From contig JAITHG010000011.1 of the NCBI GenBank assembly GCA_031280075.1, positions 1 to 5,530 on the forward strand: a stretch of 5,530 nucleotides of DNA. Direction: 5' to 3'. This stretch comes from Eubacteriales Family XIII. Incertae Sedis bacterium (lineage in GTDB: Bacteria > Bacillota_A > Clostridia > Peptostreptococcales > Anaerovoracaceae). Made by a program: the position numbers and the translations under genes. Below are positions 1 through 5,530 of the stretch, piece by piece (within the stretch, counting starts at the first letter, position 1; the number at the start of each line of letters is the position of its first letter). The notes under the pieces are model-generated. The model saw nothing but the letters and a program-made list of their open reading frames with translations. It did no database searches and had not been told where the DNA came from.

Positions 1-184
1 TCTTCGAATACCCTCGGAAGGCGGGATCTGCGAACGCCTTGTCGAGCAGCCCCTCCCCGGACGCACGCAACGGGACGACGATCTGCCCACGTGACTGAAA
101 GACCTCGATGACGCGGTCAAGGCTGCTGCTGAACACGCCGTTCCCGGCCTTGGGGTTGTAGAAAAGCAGTACTTTTTCTGCCAT
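1..184 (-). CDS. Diacylglycerol kinase family lipid kinase, N-terminal part (cut by window edge)
   Basis: An open frame starts with ATG at 184 and runs off the left edge, giving 61 residues. The start reads MAEKVLLFYNPKAGNGVF. The short beta strand followed by the N-P-K-A-G turn (residues 10-14) is the typical opening of the DagK catalytic domain shared by the YegS/Rv2252/BmrU lipid kinases, which phosphorylate diacylglycerol or related lipids with ATP at the membrane surface. The ASGEG segment at residues 41-45 also fits. The diagnostic GGDGT nucleotide-binding motif would lie just beyond the edge and cannot be seen, so the exact substrate is open. The start is supported by a GGGAGGG ribosome binding site 7 bases upstream. 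The gene begins 24 bases after the valS stop, so co-transcription with valS is likely. An NAD kinase-like relative is a less likely alternative. Confidence 0.8.
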   Translation of the reverse strand, partial: MAEKVLLFYNPKAGNGVFSSSLDRVIEVFQSRGQIVVPLRASGEGLLDKAFADPAFRGYSK

Positions 185-186
185 GA

Positions 187-207
187 CCAGTCCCTCCCTG
201 CTACTGG
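187..207 (-). promoter_or_regulatory. Ribosome binding site of the lipid kinase, inside a small inverted repeat
   Basis: In the 24-base valS-lipid kinase gap, GGGAGGG (198-192) lies 7 bases before the ATG. It is flanked by CCAGT (207-203) and ACTGG (191-187), which are perfectly complementary and would place the ribosome binding site in an 11-base loop. The ribosome binding site is clear. A regulatory role for the weak 5-bp stem is speculative. Confidence 0.55.
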
Positions 208-208
208 C

Positions 209-2893
209 TTATTTTCCCTGGATCGCCTCTGCGCGTGCGCGCACCTTCTCGTAGCTGTCCTGCGCCTGCGCGAGCCGCGCGCGCTCCGCCTGCACCACCG
301 CTTCGGGAGCCTTGCTGACGAAACCCTCGTTGGCGAGCTTGCCCGAGATGCGTGCAATCTCGCCTTCGAGCCGCGCCTGTTCCTTCGCGAGGCGCTCCCG
401 CTCCGCCGCGTAGTCGAGCAGGTCGTCAAGCGGGACGTAGAGCGTGAAGCCGTCCGTGACCGCCGTGGCACATTCGTCCGGGATGTCTGTAGGGGCATCC
501 GTGCCGCCGACGACGCGGGTGAACAGCCCCGTCAGCCCTGCCAGCGGCGCGACGAGCCCCTGCACGGCGGTGAGCGCCTCCGCCTTCGCCGCATCGTCCG
601 TCACGGCGTAGAGCGACAGCTTGCGCCCCTGCTGCGCCTCCGCCTCTGCGCGGATGTTGCGCACGGCGCGCACGACGTTCATCGCAAGCTCGACGCGCGC
701 GTGGGCTGCCCGGAAGGACGGCGGAATGCTCTCTGCGTCCGTGTCCGCCCAGCGGTCGGCAATGAGCTTGCCCCCCTTTCCGAGATAGCCCCAGATCTCT
801 TCTGTAAGGAAGGGCATGAAGGGGTGGAGCAGGCGCAGCAGCTCGGACAGGGTCTCGACGAGCACCGCGCGGCAGACCTCCTTGTCCGCCTCGTCCTCCC
901 CGTAGAGGCGGGGCTTCGCGAACTCGATATACCAGTCGCAGAACGCATTCCAGATCAGCTCGTAGATCTTCTGCGTCGCGACCGACAGCTCGAAGTGCTC
1001 GAGGTTGCGCGTGATGTCCGCCGCCGCCTCGCGCACGGTCAGGAGCATCCACCTGTCCTCGTCGCGCAGGGCTGCCGTATCGATCTCCGCGAGCGGGCGG
1101 ATGACGGGGGCATCGCCCTCCCCGAGGTTCATGAGCACGAAGCGGGACGCGTTCCACAGCTTGTTCGCGAAGTTGCGCGTAGACTCCACGTTCTTCATGA
1201 TGAAGCGCATGTCGTTGCCGGCGGCGCTGCCGTTCAGCAGGAAGAAGCGCAGGGCATCCGCCCCATAGGCATCGATGACCTCCAGTGGATCCACGCCGTT
1301 CCCCAGGCTCTTGCTCATCTTCCGGCCCTGCTCGTCGCGCACCAGCCCGTGCACGAAGACGTGGCTGAACGGGCTTTCGCCCATCGTCTCCAGACCGGAG
1401 AACACCATGCGCACGACCCAGAAGAAGATGATGTCGTAGCCGGTCACAAGCACGCTCGTCGGATAGAAATACTCCAGATCCGGTGTCTTCTCCGGCCATC
1501 CCAGCGTCGAGACCGGCCAGAGCGCCGACGAGAACCAAGTGTCGAGCACGTCCTCGTCCTGCGTGAGCGCCGTGCCCCCGCAGGCTGGGCAGGCTGCAGG
1601 TGCCGACCGCGCCACCGCCACCTCCCCGCAGGCATCGCAGTACCAAGCGGGAATCCGGTGCCCCCACCAGAGCTGGCGGCTGATGCACCAGTCGCGGATC
1701 CCCTCAAGCCAGTGCAGGTAGGTCTTCTCGAAGCGCTCGGGCACATGGACGAGCGCCCCGCTCTGCGCCGCCTCGATGGCAGGGCGCGCCAGCGCCTCCA
1801 TGCGCACGAACCACTGGTCGGAAATCATCGGCTCGACGACGGTGTCGCAACGGTAGCACCGTCCGGTCGGGATGACCACCTGCTCCGTCTTGACGAGGTA
1901 TCCGCCTGCCTCGAGCGCCTTCACCCATTCCCTGCGGCAGTCCATGCGATCCATGCCCTCATACTGCCCTGCCTCCGCCGTCATCTTCGCGTCGAAGCCG
2001 ATGCAGACGATGCGCGCCAGATCGTGGCGCTCGCCCACCTCGAAGTCGTTCGGGTCGTGCGCGGGCGTGATCTTCACTGCCCCCGTGCCCTTTTCCGGAT
2101 CCGGGTATTCGTCGGCGACCACGGGGATCTCGCGCCCCACAAGCGGCAGGACGACCGTCTTTCCGATCATGTCTCGGTAGCGTGCATCCTCAGGGGAGAC
2201 GGCGACGGCGGTGTCCCCGAACATCGTCTCCGGGCGCGAAGTCGCGACGACGATGCCCTCGCGACCGTCCGCCGCCGGATACCGAAAGTACCAGTACGTC
2301 CCGTCCACATCCCCATGCTCAACCTCCGCGTCCGACAGGGATGTCCCGCAGACGGGGCACCAGTTGATCATGCGGTTGCCCTTATAAATGAAGCCCTTTT
2401 CATAGAGCCGCACGAAGAACTCTGTGACCGCCTTCGACAGCCCCTCGTCCATCGTGAAGCGCTCCCTCGACCAGTCGCAGCTGTTGCCGAGGCGGCGCTG
2501 CTGCTCCGTGATGCGCCTGCCGTAGTGCTCCCGCCATTCCCAGGCGCGCTTCAGGAATTCCTCGCGCCCCAGCTCGTCCTTCGTCTTGCCCTCGCTCTGC
2601 AGGATCTCCTCCGCAACCTTGACCTCCGTCGCGATGCTCGCGTGATCCGTTCCCGGCAGCCAGAGCGCCGCGTAGCCTTGCATACGCCGCAGCCGCGTCA
2701 GCACATCCTGCAGCGTCTCGTCGAGGGCGTGCCCCATGTGCAGCTGCCCCGTGATGTTGGGCGGCGGCATGACGATCGTGAACGGCTTCTTCGCAGGGTC
2801 GATCTCCGCGCGGAAGTACCCGCCTTCCTCCCATTCGCGGTAGATGCGCGTCTCAAAGCTCTTTGGATCGTAATTCTTTTCGAGATTCCTCAT
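209..2893 (-). CDS. valS: Valyl-tRNA synthetase
   Basis: A complete 894-residue cytoplasmic class I aminoacyl-tRNA synthetase that charges tRNA-Val with valine using ATP (EC 6.1.1.9); the length is usual for bacterial ValS. The HIGH signature appears as HMGH at residues 52-55 after PPPNITGQL, and KMSKS is at 525-529. The CP1 editing domain, which hydrolyses mischarged Thr-tRNA-Val, is marked by TSRPETMFGDTAV (218-230) and by GTGAVKITPAHDPNDF (269-284). Cysteine pairs at 179/182, 346/349, 419/422 and 435/438 look like zinc-binding knuckles. DVLDTWFSSALWP at 448-460 and ISRQLWWGHRIP at 404-415 are standard family blocks. The anticodon-binding helical domain follows, and residues about 827-893 form the charged C-terminal coiled coil that contacts tRNA. 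The start MRNLEKNYDP aligns with the family and has an AGGAGG site upstream. It follows larC by 48 bases in the same reading frame, separated by tandem TAA stops. No T-box leader fits in this gap. All catalytic motifs are intact. Confidence 0.98.
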   Translation of the reverse strand: MRNLEKNYDPKSFETRIYREWEEGGYFRAEIDPAKKPFTIVMPPPNITGQLHMGHALDETLQDVLTRLRRMQGYAALWLPGTDHASIATEVKVAEEILQSEGKTKDELGREEFLKRAWEWREHYGRRITEQQRRLGNSCDWSRERFTMDEGLSKAVTEFFVRLYEKGFIYKGNRMINWCPVCGTSLSDAEVEHGDVDGTYWYFRYPAADGREGIVVATSRPETMFGDTAVAVSPEDARYRDMIGKTVVLPLVGREIPVVADEYPDPEKGTGAVKITPAHDPNDFEVGERHDLARIVCIGFDAKMTAEAGQYEGMDRMDCRREWVKALEAGGYLVKTEQVVIPTGRCYRCDTVVEPMISDQWFVRMEALARPAIEAAQSGALVHVPERFEKTYLHWLEGIRDWCISRQLWWGHRIPAWYCDACGEVAVARSAPAACPACGGTALTQDEDVLDTWFSSALWPVSTLGWPEKTPDLEYFYPTSVLVTGYDIIFFWVVRMVFSGLETMGESPFSHVFVHGLVRDEQGRKMSKSLGNGVDPLEVIDAYGADALRFFLLNGSAAGNDMRFIMKNVESTRNFANKLWNASRFVLMNLGEGDAPVIRPLAEIDTAALRDEDRWMLLTVREAAADITRNLEHFELSVATQKIYELIWNAFCDWYIEFAKPRLYGEDEADKEVCRAVLVETLSELLRLLHPFMPFLTEEIWGYLGKGGKLIADRWADTDAESIPPSFRAAHARVELAMNVVRAVRNIRAEAEAQQGRKLSLYAVTDDAAKAEALTAVQGLVAPLAGLTGLFTRVVGGTDAPTDIPDECATAVTDGFTLYVPLDDLLDYAAERERLAKEQARLEGEIARISGKLANEGFVSKAPEAVVQAERARLAQAQDSYEKVRARAEAIQGK

Positions 2894-2902
2894 GCCAGCT
2901 GC

Positions 2903-2911
2903 TCTCCTCCT
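2903..2911 (-). promoter_or_regulatory. valS ribosome binding site
   Basis: The minus strand reads AGGAGGAGA here. The AGGAGG core ends 12 bases before the valS ATG, and the overlapping AGGAG register gives a 10-base spacing. This decides the start at 2893, since the frame remains open further upstream only as far as the larC stop codons. Confidence 0.75.
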
Positions 2912-2928
2912 GTCATCCTGTTCTATAG

Positions 2929-2956
2929 AATATAATAATTATTATCGACCGATCAA
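2929..2956 (-). promoter_or_regulatory. Candidate sigma-70/sigma-A promoter for valS
   Basis: On the minus strand TTGATC (2956-2951, four of six consensus bases) is followed by a 16-base spacer and TATATT (2934-2929, five of six). The -35 box lies inside the last codons of larC. The gap is the only clearly AT-rich segment in an otherwise GC-rich window. Predicted transcription would start near 2922, leaving a leader of about 30 bases, too short for a T-box. AT-rich sequence gives chance matches, so this is a prediction. Confidence 0.45.
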
Positions 2957-3811
2957 AGCGCGCACCGCGCCAAAACGTCCGGTGTCACGCCTGCCGAAAC
3001 CGTAGCCGCTGCGCTCCGGGAGCAGCGTCAGCTTCGGGGAGAATACTGCGCCAAGCCCCTCAAGCACGGCGAGACCGGAGGGTGTCGTCATCTCCGTCGC
3101 CACGTCTGCCTCGATGACGATGGGGATGGCGCTCTTCTTCAGAATCTCCACCACTGCGGGCACGGGCACAGGGATCCAGCCGTGGGCAGTCTGGATCTGC
3201 CCGGTTCCGTCGTGCACGGCGCTCGTCAGGATGCGGGAGACACCGATCTGCCCAACCGCCGCGCAGATGGCGCAGATCGTGACGATCTGCTCGGTCCTGC
3301 CCACCTCGTGGAAGGCGACATCCTCCACCGCCGTCCCGTGGACTGCCGCCTCCGCCTCCGCGATGACGCGGTAGATGCGCAGGGCGCGCTGCCGGGCAGC
3401 CTCGTCCATGCCGCTCGCCTCGATGCGCGCGCGGATGGCGCGGTAGGAGGCGTGGGGGTCGTGGCTGTGGGCGTGGCTGTGGGCATGGTCGTGCGTGTGG
3501 GCTGCGTCATGGGGTGCGCCTGAGGCGTGGCTATGGTCGTGCGCATGGGGTGCGCCTGGGGCGTGGGCAGCGTGCCCGTCTGCGCCATGCATCGACACCG
3601 TGGCCTGGATGCCCGCAAAGCCGTTTTTGACGATGCGCTCCGCCTTCAAGTCGAAAGCTGGCAACTGCAGCCCGACCAGCGCTTCCTTGACCTGCCCGAT
3701 GTCGGCACCCACGTCCACGAGCGCTCCGAGCAGCATGTCGCTGCTCACGCCGGAGGTGCAGTCGAAGTAGAGCGTCCTGCCCTTGCTAGCCGTACTATCC
3801 TTGCTGTCCAT
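2942..3811 (-). CDS. larC: LarC-family nickel insertion protein (nickel-pincer cofactor), LarC1 domain only
   Basis: LarC inserts nickel into pyridinium-3,5-bisthiocarboxylic acid mononucleotide, the last step in making the nickel-pincer nucleotide used by LarA-type racemases and epimerases; the known enzyme is a CTP-dependent cyclometallase. The 289 residues open with LYFDCTSGVSSDMLLGALVD (14-33), the family start block. Residues 75-120 are a linker with 16 histidines, a likely metal-binding region. FHEVG at 167-171, AHGWIPVPVPAVVEILKK at 209-226 and TTPSGLAVLEGLG at 242-254 are family blocks, and the protein ends at GYGFGRRD...ALIGR. That is where the LarC1 domain normally ends. Full LarC proteins are about 400 residues, with a CTP-binding LarC2 domain that is absent here. 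The usual GAVDSIVD after FHEV is GRTEQIVT. The start at 3811 was chosen over an ATG at 3865 because it has an AAGGAGG site 10 bases upstream, follows the larB stop by one base and fits the family N-terminus. The family is certain, activity less so. Confidence 0.88.
   Translation of the reverse strand: MDSKDSTASKGRTLYFDCTSGVSSDMLLGALVDVGADIGQVKEALVGLQLPAFDLKAERIVKNGFAGIQATVSMHGADGHAAHAPGAPHAHDHSHASGAPHDAAHTHDHAHSHAHSHDPHASYRAIRARIEASGMDEAARQRALRIYRVIAEAEAAVHGTAVEDVAFHEVGRTEQIVTICAICAAVGQIGVSRILTSAVHDGTGQIQTAHGWIPVPVPAVVEILKKSAIPIVIEADVATEMTTPSGLAVLEGLGAVFSPKLTLLPERSGYGFGRRDTGRFGAVRALIGR
3451..3588 (-). repeat. Histidine-rich coding repeat in larC
   Basis: This stretch encodes the His-rich linker (LarC residues 75-120, built from HAHDHSHA and HTHDHAHSHAHSH runs). 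It contains a direct repeat: 23 bases beginning CATGGGGTGCGCCTG on the plus strand at 3508 recur at 3544 with one mismatch, a 36-base (12-residue) period that keeps the frame. Further GTGGCTGTGGGC-type units lie at the 3451-3490 end. The pattern suggests growth by in-frame duplication. It is low-complexity coding sequence, not a CRISPR array. Confidence 0.75.
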
Positions 3812-3812
3812 G

Positions 3813-4652
3813 TTATCCTTCCCTCCTTGGCATCTCCAGCAGCATGGACGCGAAATGTCCTGCACCGAAGCCGTTGTCGATGTTCATGACGCCGATGCCG
3901 AGGCTGCAGCTGCCGAGCATGGAGAAGAGCGGGGTCAACCCGCCCAGCGTCACGCCGTAGCCCACGGAGGTCGGCACCGCGATGACGGGCGCTTCCACCA
4001 ACCCTGCGACGACGGATGCGAGCGCACCCTCCATTCCCGCAACGACGACGACGACGCTGCCGCGCCGGATGTCCCCGAGCTTGTCGAGCAGCCGGTGCAG
4101 ACCTGCCACACCGACATCGTAAACCCGCTCCACGCGATGTCCGTACAGCTCCGCTGTCAGCGCTGCCTCCTCTGCGACGGGCACGTCCGCCGTCCCTGCG
4201 GTGACGACCGTGACGCAGCGAGGGTCGCCACCTTGCACGCCCGGGTCGTGCGGGCTGCCAATACCGCCAGCACTTGCGCCGACCGCGCGGACGACAATCA
4301 TGCGCGCCGCCTCATGCCACTCGAGCGCAAGTCTGCGCGCATCCAGGAAGTCCGCGCCTAGCTGCTCCCGGACTGCCTCATAGTGTTCCCTGCTTGCCTT
4401 CGTCGCGAGGATGGGCAGCGCCGGTTCGTCCTGCCCGCACATGCGCCGCAGGATGCCCGCCGCCTGCGCGGGCGACTTCCCGAGACAGAACACCGCCTCC
4501 CCGTGCCCGGTGCGCAGGGCGCGGTTCAGGTCTATCTTCGCGTAGTCCATCTCCTCGTATGGCTGGAGCCGGATGCGCTCCGCCGCACCCTGCGGCGTGA
4601 CCGTGCCCTCCGCGACCTGCCTGAGCAAATCTGCCAACTGTTGACTGTCCAT
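3813..4652 (-). CDS. larB: Pyridinium-3,5-biscarboxylic acid mononucleotide synthase LarB
   Basis: LarB carboxylates the pyridinium ring of nicotinic acid adenine dinucleotide and cleaves off AMP (EC 2.5.1.143), the first step of nickel-pincer nucleotide synthesis in the cytoplasm. The 279-residue protein has the N-terminal block MDYAKIDLNRALRTG (35-49). A C-terminal PurE/AIR carboxylase-like domain carries TAGTADVPVAEEA (151-163), YDVGVAGLHRLL (178-189), VVVVAGMEGALASVVAGL (201-218), VPTSVGYG (226-233) and MNIDNGFGAGH (256-266). Cys249 in GSCS lies 30 residues from the end and matches the cysteine that forms the covalent pyridine intermediate in characterised LarB. A Gly/Pro-rich linker at about 124-146 makes it somewhat longer than the usual roughly 250 residues. 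The frame stays open up to an ATG at 4766, but the 38 extra residues do not resemble the family. The ATG at 4652 has AAGGA 4 bases upstream, a slightly short spacing, and gives the family N-terminus. It is immediately followed by larC. Confidence 0.93.
   Translation of the reverse strand: MDSQQLADLLRQVAEGTVTPQGAAERIRLQPYEEMDYAKIDLNRALRTGHGEAVFCLGKSPAQAAGILRRMCGQDEPALPILATKASREHYEAVREQLGADFLDARRLALEWHEAARMIVVRAVGASAGGIGSPHDPGVQGGDPRCVTVVTAGTADVPVAEEAALTAELYGHRVERVYDVGVAGLHRLLDKLGDIRRGSVVVVVAGMEGALASVVAGLVEAPVIAVPTSVGYGVTLGGLTPLFSMLGSCSLGIGVMNIDNGFGAGHFASMLLEMPRREG
3816..3828 (-). promoter_or_regulatory. larC ribosome binding site within the larB 3' end
   Basis: AAGGAGG (3828-3822) lies 10 bases before the larC ATG, inside the last codons of larB (MPRREG). 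The larB TAA and larC ATG are separated by one base (TAACATG). This arrangement fixes the larC start and fits translational coupling. A second AAGGA at 3820-3816 sits too close to the ATG to be the better site. Confidence 0.75.
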
Positions 4653-4819
4653 GCATTCCTTTCTGTACTGTATGTGTTCCGCGTCGGCTTCCCGATGCCT
4701 GCCCGTCCCCTGCGCGGTACTGTGCCGCTCGCGACTGACCTGTTTCGATGCGGTGGGTGCCAGCAATTGCGTTGCTCTGACGCGATGGCTGCAGCTGCTG
4801 CCCTGCCCCGATGCGGCGA
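4653..4819. other. Intergenic gap between folD and larB, no clear signal
   Basis: This 167-base gap is GC-rich. I see no convincing promoter boxes, no T-tract terminator and no small gene with a credible ribosome binding site, apart from the AAGGA before larB (4661-4657). A near-palindrome at 4787-4802 lies shortly after the folD stop, without a U-run. Whether larB is transcribed from here or by read-through from folD cannot be decided by eye. Confidence 0.5.
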
Positions 4820-5530
4820 TTACGTCAACGGCCGAGCCGCACCTTGCTGTTCGGCGGCGCGCACGACATGCTCCAGCAGGATGGGTGTCGTCATGGCACC
4901 GACGCCGCCGGGGACAGGTGTCAGATCTGCCACCAGACCGAGCGCTGCCTGTGCGTCCACGTCCCCGTACAGGTCGCCTGCCCCGTCCCTGTGGATGCCC
5001 ACATCGACGACCGTCTGCCCCGCGCGCAGGTGCCGTGCCGTGATGCCGCTGCCCGCGCCGGAAGAGGCAAGCCCCGCACAGACGACGAGGATGTCCGCCG
5101 CCTTCGTGAACTGCGCCAGATCCTGTGTGCGCGTATGGCAGATGGTCACGGTGGCATGGCGCGCGAGCAGGAGTTGGCTGACGGGTCTGCCGATGACGGC
5201 GCTGCGCCCGACGACGACGGCATGCCGCCCTGCCACATCGATTGCATAATGGTCGAGCAGGCGCATGACGGATTCCGCCGTACAGGGGGCAAACGCCCTG
5301 CCCTCTGTCAACAGCCTGCCCTCATAGACGGCTGCCTGGGCACCTGGACCCATGCCGTCCACGTCCTTGCCCGCCGGGATCTCTGCGAGCGCCGCCGCTT
5401 CGTCCATGCCGTCCGGCAGCGGCAGGAAGGGCAGGATGCCGTGCACGCTGCCATCCTCCGCAAGCGTGCGCAGCCTGCCTTGCAGCGCCTGCGCCCTTGC
5501 CTCCGTGTCGGCATCCGTGCCGGCATCCGT
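4820..5530 (-). CDS. folD: FolD methylenetetrahydrofolate dehydrogenase/cyclohydrolase, C-terminal part (cut by window edge)
   Basis: FolD oxidises 5,10-methylene-THF with NADP and hydrolyses the methenyl product to 10-formyl-THF (EC 1.5.1.5 and 3.5.4.9), in cytoplasmic one-carbon metabolism. The frame is open from the right edge to the TAA at 4822-4820, 236 codons in view. The GTG at 5446 is an internal valine (VHGIL), not the start. Family blocks in order: VHGILPFLPLP, KDVDG, PCTAESVMRLL, the Rossmann motif VVVGRSAVIGRPVSQLLL, ATVTICHTRT, ADILVVCAG, VVDVGI, GDVD and TPVPGGVGAMTTPILL. Several usually invariant positions differ: VQLPLP is PFLPLP, so the active-site Gln is Phe; PCTPxG is PCTAES; and GGVGPMT is GGVGAMT. 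The catalytic Lys region lies outside the window. Family membership is secure; full bifunctional activity is less certain. It precedes larB by 167 bases on the same strand. Confidence 0.92.
   Translation of the reverse strand, partial: TDAGTDADTEARAQALQGRLRTLAEDGSVHGILPFLPLPDGMDEAAALAEIPAGKDVDGMGPGAQAAVYEGRLLTEGRAFAPCTAESVMRLLDHYAIDVAGRHAVVVGRSAVIGRPVSQLLLARHATVTICHTRTQDLAQFTKAADILVVCAGLASSGAGSGITARHLRAGQTVVDVGIHRDGAGDLYGDVDAQAALGLVADLTPVPGGVGAMTTPILLEHVVRAAEQQGAARPLT
5495..5530 (-). repeat. 12-base tandem microrepeat inside folD
   Basis: On the minus strand three 12-base units follow each other: ACGGATGCCGGC, ACGGATGCCGAC and the more diverged ACGGAGGCAAGG. They encode TDAG, TDAD and TEAR. 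They lie in frame just upstream of the helix before VHGIL, where other FolD proteins have a variable acidic Thr/Glu-rich stretch. More units may lie beyond the edge. Confidence 0.6.

Noticed and set aside
426..1688. A 420-codon open frame on the minus strand in another frame of valS
   Set aside because: It is Arg/Gly/Ala-rich with no family motifs and lies wholly inside the intact valS gene, so it is a frame shadow.
2400..2834. A possible LarC2 domain encoded in another frame downstream of larC, reached by frameshifting as in L. plantarum
   Set aside because: The 144-codon frame here is an Ala/Arg/Gly-rich shadow of valS with no LarC2 features, and I see no convincing slippery heptamer at the larC end.
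701..2935. A very long open frame (744 codons) on the plus strand, antisense to valS
   Set aside because: Its codons mirror the GC-biased third positions of valS. The protein is rich in Arg, Leu and Ala, has no recognisable domain, and no good ribosome binding site was seen. It is best explained as a shadow of valS.
2894..2941. A T-box leader before valS
   Set aside because: The gap is 48 bases; a T-box needs well over 100 bases and no specifier stem or T-box sequence is present.
3451..3588. Repeats resembling a CRISPR array
   Set aside because: The repeats are degenerate, in frame and encode the His-rich linker of LarC; there are no unique spacers.
3812..3865. An 18-residue N-terminal extension of larC from an ATG at 3865
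   Set aside because: It would overlap larB, lacks family similarity, and the downstream ATG at 3811 has the strong ribosome binding site.
4653..4766. A 38-residue N-terminal extension of larB
   Set aside because: The extra residues are low in hydrophobics and unlike LarB N-termini; the ATG at 4652 matches the family start.
4787..4802. A near-palindrome after folD (GGCTGCAGCTGCTGCC) as a terminator
   Set aside because: It has a central mismatch, a tiny loop and no run of U on either strand, so it does not qualify as an intrinsic terminator.
5444..5446. GTG at 5446 as the folD start
   Set aside because: The frame stays open to the edge with FolD-like residues, and this codon is the valine of the conserved VHGIL block.

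Overview
The window is a compact, GC-rich stretch of bacterial chromosome in which every supportable gene lies on the minus strand. In transcription order (right to left) these are: the C-terminal part of folD, cut by the right edge; larB; larC; valS; and the first 61 codons of a lipid kinase of the diacylglycerol kinase (DagK/YegS/BmrU) family, cut by the left edge. Strong AGGAGG-type ribosome binding sites, a ValS of the type common in Firmicutes and the lipid kinase sequence suggest a GC-rich member of the Firmicutes lineage, possibly Negativicutes such as a Selenomonas-like organism. This placement is an inference from protein flavour, not proven.

Region by region: 4820-5530 is folD (one-carbon folate metabolism). 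4653-4819 is a 167-base gap with no clear promoter or terminator. 2942-4652 is a tight larB-larC pair, with one base between the larB stop and the larC start. LarB makes the dicarboxylated pyridinium precursor of the nickel-pincer nucleotide (NPN) cofactor and LarC inserts nickel into the sulfurated form. The sulfur-inserting enzyme LarE and a cofactor user such as lactate racemase LarA are not in the window. 2894-2941 is a short, strikingly AT-rich gap carrying a plausible promoter and a good ribosome binding site for valS. 209-2893 is a complete valyl-tRNA synthetase gene, followed after 24 bases by the lipid kinase start.

The genes could form one minus-strand transcription unit, possibly with an internal promoter before valS. 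Functionally it mixes housekeeping (valS, folD), lipid metabolism and nickel cofactor assembly. The most notable points are a LarC that ends exactly at the end of its first domain, lacks the LarC2 domain and has altered residues after its FHEVG motif, and a FolD with changed residues in several usually conserved motifs. I see no mobile element, CRISPR array, RNA gene or clearly novel system here.
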